DNA of 64,000 nucleotides, from contig NZ_WIBJ01000033.1 of assembly GCF_009495755.1 (NCBI RefSeq), forward strand, positions 20,848 to 84,847. The letters are read 5' to 3'. The DNA is from Flavobacterium sp. LMO8 (lineage in GTDB: Bacteria > Bacteroidota > Bacteroidia > Flavobacteriales > Flavobacteriaceae). Shown here piece by piece: positions 44,901 through 52,234 of the stretch (position 1 is its first letter; every line of letters starts with the position of its first letter). Below the pieces are notes generated by a model. The model saw only the letters and a list, made by a program, of their open reading frames with translations. It was not told where the DNA came from and searched no databases. The translations under genes were made by a program, and so were the position numbers.

Positions 44901-45515
44901 AATACTTGTCCTCCTGTAAATGATGAGTGTGTTAATGCAATTGCAGTTGATTGTGGTGATGTAGTTACTGGATCAACAGCTAACGGAGCTACTAATTCTG
45001 GAAATAATACATCTGCTGATGTATGGTATTCTTACAGTGGAGCTGCAGGTGATATTACGGTTAGTTTATGTAATAATACAAATTATGATAGTTATTTAAG
45101 AGTATTTGATGCTTGTGGTGGTACTCAGCTAACATTTAATGATGATGGATGTGGGGCTCAATCAACGGTTACATTTACTGCTGATGGAACTACAACTTAT
45201 TACATTATGGTTGAAGGTTTTGGATCAAATGTTGGAAATTTTGAAATGTCAGTTAACTGTGTATTAAGCAACGAAGATTTTAATAATAATACCTTCACTG
45301 TTTATCCAAACCCTGTTAGAGATATTTTAAATATATCTTATACATCTGAAATCTCTTCTGTAAGAGTTATAAACATGATAGGTCAGGAAGTAATTTCAAG
45401 AAATATTAATGCAAATTCATCTCAGGTTGACATGTCTGAATTAAATGCTGGTACATACATTGTTAATGTAACAGTAGGCGACTCAGTTAAAACTTTAAAA
45501 GTAGTTAAGCAATAA
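41904..45515 (+). CDS. Large T9SS-secreted modular protein (Fn3, choice-of-anchor J, GEVED)
   Basis: This 1203-residue protein has a signal peptide (MKKITLWLFAFFTCWQVNS), an N-terminal domain (about 20-130) and three Fn3-like repeats (about 135-225, 395-485 and 665-755). Two choice-of-anchor-J jelly-roll domains (LETFDSTSSSESCWSIL and LEQFDTFLPSCWQA) lie between them. A GEVED domain (SRVWIDFNQNTTFE to WGQTEDYFVNI) and another beta domain follow. The end is a type A T9SS sorting domain (TVYPNPVRDILNISY to LNAGTYIVNV). No catalytic domain is visible, so it is probably an adhesin or surface scaffold. Confidence 0.9.
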   Translation: MKKITLWLFAFFTCWQVNSQTCSQTFTVTGQDDDPTVLTINAADITCYGANPLTSLRLINAAGSLTSGFCAADGSSWFSFDLSIDGGPTLTGCAADFNNLDITGFTTLTITSVDDDVFSDTVTITIDVEATFTPLTPPSCVAVSSPLNGAINVSSSVVSWPAASGGATGYSLSVGTSSGATDVLNNFDVGNVLSYSLTGLVGGSTYYVTVFPYNGNGAAAGCVESNFTTCDVFTVPFLETFDSTSSSESCWSILNVNGDGDAWNTSYANTPITGDESANINTDFNGGANDDWLISPRITLTGNQRLVFKYKVQSAGEPNDFRVMMSTAGNTPTDFTIELASLASYSNTAPETMALDLTGVSGDVYFAWHVPSGGLDGWRIYIDDVVVEDTPAVAPNCVAITSPANNAVNVMNSNVTWASDLDATGYYISVGTSSGATDVLNNFDVGNVLSYSFPTDAGSTYFVTVFPYNAFGQATGCTEINFTTCDALTVPHLEQFDTFLPSCWQAADGGDLTTGPATFGTSGWTADGFGNVGATGSIRYEIWLATANDWVISPVVNIPATGYELKFDAAATQWNSTAAPTTPWEADDFVEVLVSTTGLNNWVVLDTYNSANVPAPTGTTNIINLDAYAGLDVRFAYRVVEGVDNGAADLNFYVDNFEIRLTPASAPVCATNVVATPDATCGNFANAITWDAVAGADGYYITIGTTTGGNDIANNVDLGNVLTYNFTGTEGTTYFYTILPYNGVGPATGCAEMSFMTNASACFCTPTYTNGGGGDNITNVAIGAWSNASTGNVNPYYEDFTVSQPATIAIPDLSAGTTVSLAVTLGTDGNQFSRVWIDFNQNTTFEPSESFSLGTNAGGSGTSNINVTIPSGATLGQTRMRIRGGDDSAISDTQACGPTNSTWGQTEDYFVNIIAATCSPVVVASSTLVVDCGNLEFSVDVDVTALGDGTPVITDGTNNWPITSTGLINVGPFADGTSVTLTALHGSDGTCDLPLGTFTNTCPPVNDECVNAIAVDCGDVVTGSTANGATNSGNNTSADVWYSYSGAAGDITVSLCNNTNYDSYLRVFDACGGTQLTFNDDGCGAQSTVTFTADGTTTYYIMVEGFGSNVGNFEMSVNCVLSNEDFNNNTFTVYPNPVRDILNISYTSEISSVRVINMIGQEVISRNINANSSQVDMSELNAGTYIVNVTVGDSVKTLKVVKQ

Positions 45516-45537
45516 ATATTAAATTGAGTTAATGATT

Positions 45538-45570
45538 AAAGTCCCGATTTATCGGGACTTTACTTTTTTA
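45538..45570 (+). terminator. Rho-independent terminator after the T9SS gene
   Basis: AAAGTCCCGAT (45538-45548) and ATCGGGACTTT (45551-45561) form a strong stem, followed by T-rich sequence. Confidence 0.8.
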
Positions 45571-45610
45571 TGTCTTTTTTCGTAAGTTTTATTTTGCTCA
45601 AGGAAGAAAG

Positions 45611-45664
45611 AACCTACATAAATTAGATAACTATAATTTAAAATCTTTAAAATTTATGTAGGTT
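45611..45664 (+). promoter_or_regulatory. Leader hairpin upstream of the glycosyltransferase
   Basis: A perfect 14-bp inverted repeat AACCTACATAAATT (45611-45624) / AATTTATGTAGGTT (45651-45664) has a 26-base loop and ends 15 bases before the ATG at 45680. It is not followed by a T run, so it is not a normal terminator. A regulatory role is inferred. Confidence 0.45.
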
Positions 45665-45679
45665 TGTAAAAAAAAGGAT

Positions 45680-46678
45680 ATGTATTTTTCGTTTATAGTT
45701 CCAGTGTATAATCGACCAGATGAGATTGATGAATTATTAGAAAGTTTATCAAAATTTACATCTTCTATCCCTTTTGAAGTTGTAATTGTTGAAGATGGTT
45801 CATCTATTCCTTGTCAGAATATAATTGAAAAGTATACTGATAAATTAACTATTTCGTATTACTTCAAACCAAATTCAGGTCCGGGTGATTCTCGAAATTA
45901 TGGAATGAATGTTGCAAATGGCGACTATTTTATAATATTAGATTCAGATTGTATTATTCCTCAAGAATATTTAATACAAGTTCAGCAAAGTTTAGAAGAA
46001 GATTATGTTGATTGTTTTGGAGGTCCCGATGCGGCATTAGATTCCTTTTCAGACATACAAAAAGCTATTAATTTTACTATGACTTCTTTCTTAACTACCG
46101 GAGGAATTAGAGGTGGAAGTGAAAAAGTTGATAAATTTCAACCGCGAAGTTTTAATATGGGATTATCTAAAAAGGCTTTTGAAGCTTCAAATGGTTTTGG
46201 AAATATCCACCCAGGTGAAGATCCTGATTTATCTATTCGATTATGGAATTTGGGTTTTAAAACCAAGTTAATTAAAAATGCTTTTGTGTATCATAAAAGA
46301 AGAATCAGTTGGGAAAAATTCCAAATCCAAGTCAATAAATTTGGGAAAGCGCGTCCAATCTTAAATTCATGGTATCCAGAACATAAAAAAATCACATTTT
46401 GGTTTCCAAGTCTATTTTTATTAGGCTTTTTGTTTTCTGTTTTAGTAGTTTTTTTTAATATCTACTTCTTTATCGGTTTATATGGATTGTACTTTTTTAT
46501 ACTTTTCATAAATTCTCTACTAACTAATAAAAATCTTAAAATCGCGTTATATTCAGTATGGGCTATGGTAATTCAGTTTTATGGTTACGGAAAAGGATTT
46601 TTACTTTCATACTATAGAGTTGAGGTCTTAAAACAAGAGCCTCAAAAAGCATTTCCGGAGTTGTTTTTTAAAAAATAA
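45680..46678 (+). CDS. Family 2 glycosyltransferase with membrane anchor
   Basis: This 332-residue protein has a GT-A domain starting FSFIVPVYNRPDEIDELLESL. DSDC (about residues 93-96) is the metal-binding DxD. GEDPDLSIRLW (about 180-190) is the acceptor-side ED motif. Two C-terminal spans (about 235-255 and 262-285) anchor it to the inner membrane. It probably builds a surface glycan or lipid-linked sugar. coaE starts 3 bp after it. Confidence 0.88.
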   Translation: MYFSFIVPVYNRPDEIDELLESLSKFTSSIPFEVVIVEDGSSIPCQNIIEKYTDKLTISYYFKPNSGPGDSRNYGMNVANGDYFIILDSDCIIPQEYLIQVQQSLEEDYVDCFGGPDAALDSFSDIQKAINFTMTSFLTTGGIRGGSEKVDKFQPRSFNMGLSKKAFEASNGFGNIHPGEDPDLSIRLWNLGFKTKLIKNAFVYHKRRISWEKFQIQVNKFGKARPILNSWYPEHKKITFWFPSLFLLGFLFSVLVVFFNIYFFIGLYGLYFFILFINSLLTNKNLKIALYSVWAMVIQFYGYGKGFLLSYYRVEVLKQEPQKAFPELFFKK

Positions 46679-46681
46679 GTT

Positions 46682-47269
46682 ATGACAAAAATTATTGGTT
46701 TAACAGGTGGTATTGGAAGTGGAAAATCTACCGTAGCAAATTATATTGCTTCAAAAGGAATTCCAGTTTATATTGCTGATGATGAAGCCAAAAAAATAAT
46801 GGAAAATGCAGATGTGAAACAAAGAATTCAAAATTTGTTTGAAGAATCTGTTCTTAATGCTGATGAAACTTTAAATCGAAAAATGATTGGTGAACTCGTT
46901 TTTAATAATCCAAGTAAATTAAAAAAAATAAATACCATTGTACATCCCGAAGTACAAGTTCATTTCAAAAAATGGTTAAAAAAATATAAAAATTTTCCAT
47001 TTGTAATTAAAGAGGTCGCTATATTATTTGAAACCGGTGGAAATAAACAATGTGATAAGGTTATTTTAATCACTGCACCAGAAGAAGTTAGAATTAATAG
47101 AACTATAAAACGTGACCATGTAACAAGAGAAAGTGTTTTAGCACGAATAAAAAATCAATTTCCCGAATCTGACAAAATAAAATTAAGTGATTTTGTGATT
47201 GAAAATATTATTTTAGAAAACACATTGTCAGAAACCGATAATATTCTTAAAATTTTAGCAAAACTTTAA
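46682..47269 (+). CDS. coaE: Dephospho-CoA kinase CoaE
   Basis: This 195-residue enzyme catalyses the last step of coenzyme A synthesis. It has a P-loop GLTGGIGSGKS (about 6-16), YIADDEAKKI (substrate Asp), INTIVHPEV, and the lid segment VTRESVLARIKNQFPESDKIKLSDFVIEN typical of the family. The length is normal. It lies between the glycosyltransferase and a two-component system on the same strand. Confidence 0.94.
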   Translation: MTKIIGLTGGIGSGKSTVANYIASKGIPVYIADDEAKKIMENADVKQRIQNLFEESVLNADETLNRKMIGELVFNNPSKLKKINTIVHPEVQVHFKKWLKKYKNFPFVIKEVAILFETGGNKQCDKVILITAPEEVRINRTIKRDHVTRESVLARIKNQFPESDKIKLSDFVIENIILENTLSETDNILKILAKL

Positions 47270-47302
47270 AAAAAGGTTTTTATGTTAATCTTTGGTTAAT
47301 GT

Positions 47303-47335
47303 ATTTTAACAAGAAATGTTAAAATGTTAAATTTG
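47303..47335 (+). promoter_or_regulatory. Palindrome and -7 box directly before the histidine kinase
   Basis: A perfect 9-bp inverted repeat ATTTTAACA-AGAAA-TGTTAAAAT (47303-47325) precedes a perfect -7 box TAAATTTG (47328-47335), which ends five bases before the ATG at 47341. The transcript would be nearly leaderless. No spaced -33 TTG is present. Confidence 0.45.
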
Positions 47336-47340
47336 CTTCG

Positions 47341-48924
47341 ATGAATAAGACAAGGTTTAGATTATTAGTCTTTTTAATGAGTTTATCATTAATTGGCATC
47401 ATTTTAGTTCAATTGTATTGGATTTCTACTTCGTTGGATAAAAATGAAGAAGAATTTAAATACCACGTTCAGCAAGTTTTAGGAAATGTTTCTAATACAA
47501 TCAAAGAAAAGGAGTTAGTTGCTTTCTATAATCACTACAACAAAATTATTGATAGTACTGGAAAAGTTCCAAAAGAAGATGAATTAAAAGAAATTTATTT
47601 CTACGAACGCGATAAAAAAACTAATGAAACGATAATTTACACTAATACTTTAGTAGCAGAAAACTATGGTATAAACGGTTCGTTCTTTGATAAAAATGCA
47701 AATTCTGTCAATTTTGGAAACGTAGTTTCTAAGAGAAAAACTGAAATTTATAATGGAAATTCAATTAATGATGGAAGTTTGCAAATGCGTTCTTTTCCAG
47801 ATATAACTGTAAAAAAATCAGGAAATGTTTCTAGTTTAGATAAAGCCAATTTTGAAGTTGCTTTTAAAGATGTAGTGTCATTAAAACCATTAAAAGAAAG
47901 AGTTTCAACTGAACAATTAGGAAAATATTTAAAGGCTGAATTAAATAAATATGGAGTAGAAACACCTTTTGAGTTTGGTATTTATAGTAATGGTTTAGCA
48001 ACAAAAGTACGTTCAGAAGATTTTAAATACGATATTAATACAACATACGGAATTCCAGTTTTTCAAGACAATGAAGGACTTTCAAAATATCAATTGTTAG
48101 TTAGTTTTCCTCATAAAAATAAATTCGTTTTTTCATCGTTGATTGGAATATCAAGTTTGTCTTTGTTGTTTACATTGGTTATCGTTTTAACATACTCAAG
48201 TGCTTTAAATCAGTTAATCAAGCAAAAGCAAATTTCTGAAATTAAAACCGATTTCATTAATAATATGACACACGAGTTTAAAACGCCAATTGCTACTATT
48301 AATTTAGCTTTAGATGCTATAAAAAATCCAAAAATTATTGATGATAGAGAAAAGGTACAACGTTACCTTCAAATGATAAAAGAAGAAAACAAACGAATGC
48401 ATGCTCAAGTTGAAAATGTGTTGCGTATTTCTAAATTAGAGAAAAACGAGTTAGACATTTCAAAAGAACCAAGAGATGTTACAGAAATTATTGAAGATGC
48501 AATTGAACATGTAAGTTTAATTGTTGAAGATAGAGAAGGTGTCGTTCACCAGCATTTTAATGCACAGCGAAATACTATTCTTTTAAATGAAGTTCATTTT
48601 ACTAATGTTTTGGTAAATGTTTTAGATAACGCAATTAAATACTCGCCTTCAGCACCTATTATTGACGTGTTTACAGAAAATATTAAAGATTTTATTGTAA
48701 TCAAAATTCAAGATCAAGGAGCAGGAATGAGTAAAGTGGCTCAGAAAAGAGTCTTTGAGAAATTTTACAGAGAACATACAGGTGATTTGCATAATGTAAA
48801 AGGACATGGTTTAGGCTTGTCTTATGTAAAACAAATTGTAGAAGATCACAACGGACAAATTTTCGTTGAAAGTGAAAAAGGAAAGGGTAGTACCTTTATT
48901 ATAAAATTGCCATTGATAAATTAA
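47341..48924 (+). CDS. Sensor histidine kinase
   Basis: This 527-residue membrane kinase has two spans (about 8-28 and 262-285) bounding a periplasmic sensor domain of about 230 residues. It has no HAMP domain and goes directly to the kinase core. The phosphoacceptor is in NNMTHEFKTPIATIN (H-box). N, G1 and G2 boxes are NVLDNAIKYSP, KIQDQGAGMS and GHGLGLSYVKQIV. It pairs with the response regulator 21 bp downstream, resembling the RprX/RprY type of Bacteroidota. The signal is unknown. Confidence 0.92.
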   Translation: MNKTRFRLLVFLMSLSLIGIILVQLYWISTSLDKNEEEFKYHVQQVLGNVSNTIKEKELVAFYNHYNKIIDSTGKVPKEDELKEIYFYERDKKTNETIIYTNTLVAENYGINGSFFDKNANSVNFGNVVSKRKTEIYNGNSINDGSLQMRSFPDITVKKSGNVSSLDKANFEVAFKDVVSLKPLKERVSTEQLGKYLKAELNKYGVETPFEFGIYSNGLATKVRSEDFKYDINTTYGIPVFQDNEGLSKYQLLVSFPHKNKFVFSSLIGISSLSLLFTLVIVLTYSSALNQLIKQKQISEIKTDFINNMTHEFKTPIATINLALDAIKNPKIIDDREKVQRYLQMIKEENKRMHAQVENVLRISKLEKNELDISKEPRDVTEIIEDAIEHVSLIVEDREGVVHQHFNAQRNTILLNEVHFTNVLVNVLDNAIKYSPSAPIIDVFTENIKDFIVIKIQDQGAGMSKVAQKRVFEKFYREHTGDLHNVKGHGLGLSYVKQIVEDHNGQIFVESEKGKGSTFIIKLPLIN

Positions 48925-48945
48925 AAAATAACATACACAATTACT

Positions 48946-49644
48946 ATGGAAGCAAAAAAAATATTATTAGTTGAAGACGATCCTAATTTTGGCGCCGTAC
49001 TTAAAGATTATTTAATGATAAATGATTTTGATGTTACGTTAGCCAAAAACGGAATGGAAGGATTTGAAAAATTTAAAAAGGATACATATGATTTATGCAT
49101 CTTAGATGTCATGATGCCATATAAAGATGGTTACACATTAGCGAGAGAAATTCGTGAGAAAAACCAAGATGTGCCAATTATCTTTTTAACAGCTAAAACA
49201 TTAAAAGAAGATGTTTTAAAAGGTTATAAAGTGGGAGCAGACGATTATTTAAACAAACCGTTTGATTCGGAAGTACTTTTAATGAAAATTAAAGCCATTA
49301 TTCAAAGAAAAGCATCGGAAGTAAAACCAGATACAACTAAATTTGAGTTCGAAATTGGTAAATTCCACTTAAATTCAAAATTACGTTTCTTAACTTTTCC
49401 AGGTCAAGAACCAATTAAATTGTCACCAAAAGAGTGCGAACTTTTAAAAATGTTAGCGCTTCACGAAAATGACTTAATGCCAAGAGAATTAGCGTTAACT
49501 AAAATTTGGAGAGACGACAACTACTTCACATCAAGAAGTATGGACGTGTACATTGCTAAATTGAGAAAATTCTTAAAACAAGATGAAAACGTAGAAATCT
49601 TAAACATTCACGGAGAAGGTTTTAGATTGGTAATCAAAAAATAA
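48946..49644 (+). CDS. OmpR-family response regulator
   Basis: This 232-residue protein has a receiver domain with the acidic pair VEDD (about 9-12), phosphoacceptor Asp in LDVMMP (about 55), Thr in FLTAKT and Lys in LNKPF. A C-terminal winged helix follows (KLSPKECELLKMLALHENDLMPRELALTKIW and SRSMDVYIAKLRKFL). It is cotranscribed with the histidine kinase. Its operator may be the palindrome at 47303-47325. Confidence 0.94.
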   Translation: MEAKKILLVEDDPNFGAVLKDYLMINDFDVTLAKNGMEGFEKFKKDTYDLCILDVMMPYKDGYTLAREIREKNQDVPIIFLTAKTLKEDVLKGYKVGADDYLNKPFDSEVLLMKIKAIIQRKASEVKPDTTKFEFEIGKFHLNSKLRFLTFPGQEPIKLSPKECELLKMLALHENDLMPRELALTKIWRDDNYFTSRSMDVYIAKLRKFLKQDENVEILNIHGEGFRLVIKK

Positions 49645-49657
49645 CAAAATGCCTTAC

Positions 49658-49684
49658 GTCATTCTGAACTTGTTTCAGAATCTC
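49658..49684. repeat. GTCATTCTGAACTTGTTTCAG-type palindromic repeat, intergenic copy
   Basis: This 27-bp repeat forms a hairpin (ATTCTGAA/TTCAGAAT). It matches a copy inside the yggS gene (53899-53925) at 25 of 27 positions, and copies near 62624-62690 more loosely. Confidence 0.7.
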
Positions 49685-49697
49685 AATATTATACTTT

Positions 49698-49734
49698 AAA
49701 AAACTCTGTCTTTAAATTAGTACAGAGTTTTTTT
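49698..49734. terminator. Bidirectional terminator
   Basis: The stem AAACTCTGT (49701-49709) / ACAGAGTTT (49722-49730) is flanked by A and T runs and serves the response regulator and the converging thioesterase gene. Confidence 0.78.
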
Positions 49735-50458
49735 ATTCGTTTATTTCTAATGCGAAGCAAATTTTATCATCTTTCGCAATGACATATGTATTTTCGTTTT
49801 TCGAAATCACAACTTCATCATTTAAATTTAATTCTTTCAAGAAATTCATTTCAAAACCTTTTAGGTGTTGTTTTAAGACGAATTTTCTATCCATAGTATT
49901 CAAACACCATTCCAAGTATTTTACATTATTAGCATGATTTACAATATCTAAATCGGATAACTGAACTTTGTAATCTGCCAATTTTTCAAACGGAACATCC
50001 AAATTAATTCGTTGTACCGATTTTTCAGTAGCGCTGTGTTCTGGATATTTTATGAAATGTTCGTGAGCTAATGCTAAATTTTCAGGTCTTCTAATTTGAG
50101 TATTTAAAACGGCCCAATAGGTTTCACAACCAACTAATTTTTCATCCCCGCGATACAATTCCAAACAACGAGTTGAACGCGAGTTTTCTAACGATTTTAT
50201 CCAAGTTTTTACGGTTACTTTCTCTTTCCATTTTGGTAAACTGATAATTTCCAAACGCATTTTACTCATCACCCAAGCTTGGTGATGTTCTTGCATATCA
50301 CTAAAACTAATTCCACCTAAATCGGCATGAATTCCAGCAGTAATTTGAAAAATATTGCATAAATCAGTAAATTTCAGCAAACCATTTGGATAGCATTGCA
50401 GAAAATTGATTTCGTATTCTTGTTCTAAAATTGAAGTAAAGTTGGGTGATATGGGCAT
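49733..50458 (-). CDS. Acyl-ACP thioesterase family protein
   Basis: This 241-residue double hot-dog protein is of the FatA/FatB-like acyl-ACP thioesterase family. It shows FQITAGIHADLGGISFSDM and AWVMSKMRLEIISLPKWKEKVTVKTWI in the first half, and the catalytic Asp-x-Asn-x-His region DIVNHANNVKYLEWCL in the second. It releases fatty acids from ACP or acts on a related acyl substrate. It begins 2 bp after the miaA stop, so the two share a transcript. Confidence 0.86.
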   Translation of the reverse strand: MPISPNFTSILEQEYEINFLQCYPNGLLKFTDLCNIFQITAGIHADLGGISFSDMQEHHQAWVMSKMRLEIISLPKWKEKVTVKTWIKSLENSRSTRCLELYRGDEKLVGCETYWAVLNTQIRRPENLALAHEHFIKYPEHSATEKSVQRINLDVPFEKLADYKVQLSDLDIVNHANNVKYLEWCLNTMDRKFVLKQHLKGFEMNFLKELNLNDEVVISKNENTYVIAKDDKICFALEINE

Positions 50459-50460
50459 TT

Positions 50461-51387
50461 TTATAATTTTTGAATCTGTGATTCTATTGTTGTAATAATC
50501 TCTTTTCTATCAGTCAAATAATCAAACCAACTTACATTTTCAGAACGTTTAAACCAAGTGATTTGTCTTTTAGCAAAGCGGCGTGTGTTCATTTTGATTT
50601 GTTCAATGGCGAAATTCAATGTTGTTTTTCCATCAAAATAATCGAATAATTCTCTGTAACCAACGGTTTGTAAAGCATTCAAATGTTTATGTGGATATAG
50701 TGATTGCGCTTCTGCTAAAAGTCCTTCATTTAGCATGATATCAACTCGTTGATTGATTTTGTCATACATTACGTCTCTATCTGCTTCTAAACCAATAATA
50801 ATTGGAGTGAAGTTTCTTTCATTCTTTCGAATTCCAATAAAACTTGAATACGGTTTTCCAGTTCCCAAACAAACTTCAACAAAACGTTTCATGCGTTGCG
50901 GATTTTGTAAGGTTTGCGGATTTTCAACTGAAAGTTTTGTATAATATTCCGAATCTAATTCTTGTAATTGTTGATGCAAATATTCGATTCCTAAATCATC
51001 AAATTTTGCATTAATTGTATCTCTAACTGAGTTATCAATATCAGGAAAATCATCAAATCCTTTTAAAACGGCATCTACATATAAACCTGAACCGCCCACC
51101 ATAATTTGAATGTTATTTTTCTGAAATAATTCGTCTAATTTTGATAAAGCTTCTTGTTCAAAATCACCAACCGAATAACTTTCAAAAATCGATTTATTTT
51201 GGATAAAATGATGTGTTGCAGCGGCTAATTCTTCTTCACTTGGAACAGCCGTACCAATTTTCATTTCTTTAAAAAACTGACGACTATCGCACGAAATAAT
51301 ATTGCAACCAAAATGTTGTGCCAAAGCAATACTTAGCGCCGTTTTTCCTATGGCTGTTGGTCCGATAATGGTAATTAGGTAATTCAT
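50461..51387 (-). CDS. miaA: tRNA dimethylallyltransferase MiaA
   Basis: This 308-residue enzyme adds the isopentenyl group to A37 of tRNAs reading UNN codons. P-loop IIGPTAIGKTALSIALA (about 6-22), DSRQFFKEMKIGTAVPS, GGSGLYVDAVLKGFDDFP and the C-terminal TRRFAKRQITWFKR are family marks. The same window encodes MiaE (62032-62613), which hydroxylates this modification. It starts 1 bp after the ion-channel gene. Confidence 0.94.
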   Translation of the reverse strand: MNYLITIIGPTAIGKTALSIALAQHFGCNIISCDSRQFFKEMKIGTAVPSEEELAAATHHFIQNKSIFESYSVGDFEQEALSKLDELFQKNNIQIMVGGSGLYVDAVLKGFDDFPDIDNSVRDTINAKFDDLGIEYLHQQLQELDSEYYTKLSVENPQTLQNPQRMKRFVEVCLGTGKPYSSFIGIRKNERNFTPIIIGLEADRDVMYDKINQRVDIMLNEGLLAEAQSLYPHKHLNALQTVGYRELFDYFDGKTTLNFAIEQIKMNTRRFAKRQITWFKRSENVSWFDYLTDRKEIITTIESQIQKL

Positions 51388-51388
51388 T

Positions 51389-52216
51389 TTATAATTCGTG
51401 TCCGCAATCTTGACAAAATTTCGCGTTTACATAATGTTCGTGACTGCCACAATTTTGACATACTTTGGTTTCACTTTCTTTGACTGATGGTTTACTTTTT
51501 GCAAATTCGGCAGAGACAATTCCGGTAGGAACCGCGATAATTCCGTAACCCATTATCATTACAAACGATGCTATAAATTGACCGAGTGGCGTAACGGGTG
51601 AAATATCGCCATAACCAACAGTTGTTAATGTAACAATTGCCCAATATATTCCAGTTGGAATACTTGTAAATCCACTTGCTTCGCCTTCAACAACATACAT
51701 TATAGAACCAATAATAATGGTGCTAATTAACATAAAGTACATGAAAATCAATATTTTGCCTCGACTGGCAATTAGTGATTCTTTTAAATGTGTAGATTGA
51801 TTATTGAATTGTGGATGATTTAAAATTTTGAATAATCGTAACAATCGTAATGCTCTAATTACTGCAAATACACTGGTTCCAGTAATGAAAAAGGATAAAT
51901 ACATAGGTAAAATCGCAATCAAATCGATGATTCCGTAGAAACTCAAAACGTAATTGATTGGTTTTTTTATGGTAATAATTCGTAAAATGTATTCTAAAGT
52001 AAAAAATACGGTAATAACCCATTCAAAAAACACTAAATAAGCGTGATATTTTGCATCAAATCCTTTTACGGTTTCTAGCATTACTAATACCACACTTAGT
52101 AAAATTAAGCCTAATAAAATTAAATCAAAAAGTCGTCCAGCAACGGTATTAGTGCCGTAGATGATAATGTGGGCTTTCTGTTTAAAAACTTCGTATTTTG
52201 ACTTAATTTCATTCAT
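51389..52216 (-). CDS. Voltage-gated-type potassium channel with C-terminal zinc ribbon
   Basis: This 275-residue membrane protein has six spans. S4 carries regularly spaced arginines (RALRLLRLFKIL, about 122-133). The pore loop has the K+ selectivity filter TTVGYGD (about 200-206). Unusually, the cytosolic tail ends in a zinc ribbon with four Cys, CQNCGSHEHYVNAKFCQDCG (about 252-271). The ATG at 52216 was chosen because it gives the typical hydrophilic start MNEIKSKYEVF. It lies between the exonuclease gene and miaA. Confidence 0.88.
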   Translation of the reverse strand: MNEIKSKYEVFKQKAHIIIYGTNTVAGRLFDLILLGLILLSVVLVMLETVKGFDAKYHAYLVFFEWVITVFFTLEYILRIITIKKPINYVLSFYGIIDLIAILPMYLSFFITGTSVFAVIRALRLLRLFKILNHPQFNNQSTHLKESLIASRGKILIFMYFMLISTIIIGSIMYVVEGEASGFTSIPTGIYWAIVTLTTVGYGDISPVTPLGQFIASFVMIMGYGIIAVPTGIVSAEFAKSKPSVKESETKVCQNCGSHEHYVNAKFCQDCGHEL

Positions 52217-52234
52217 GACAACAAAATTAAGCAA

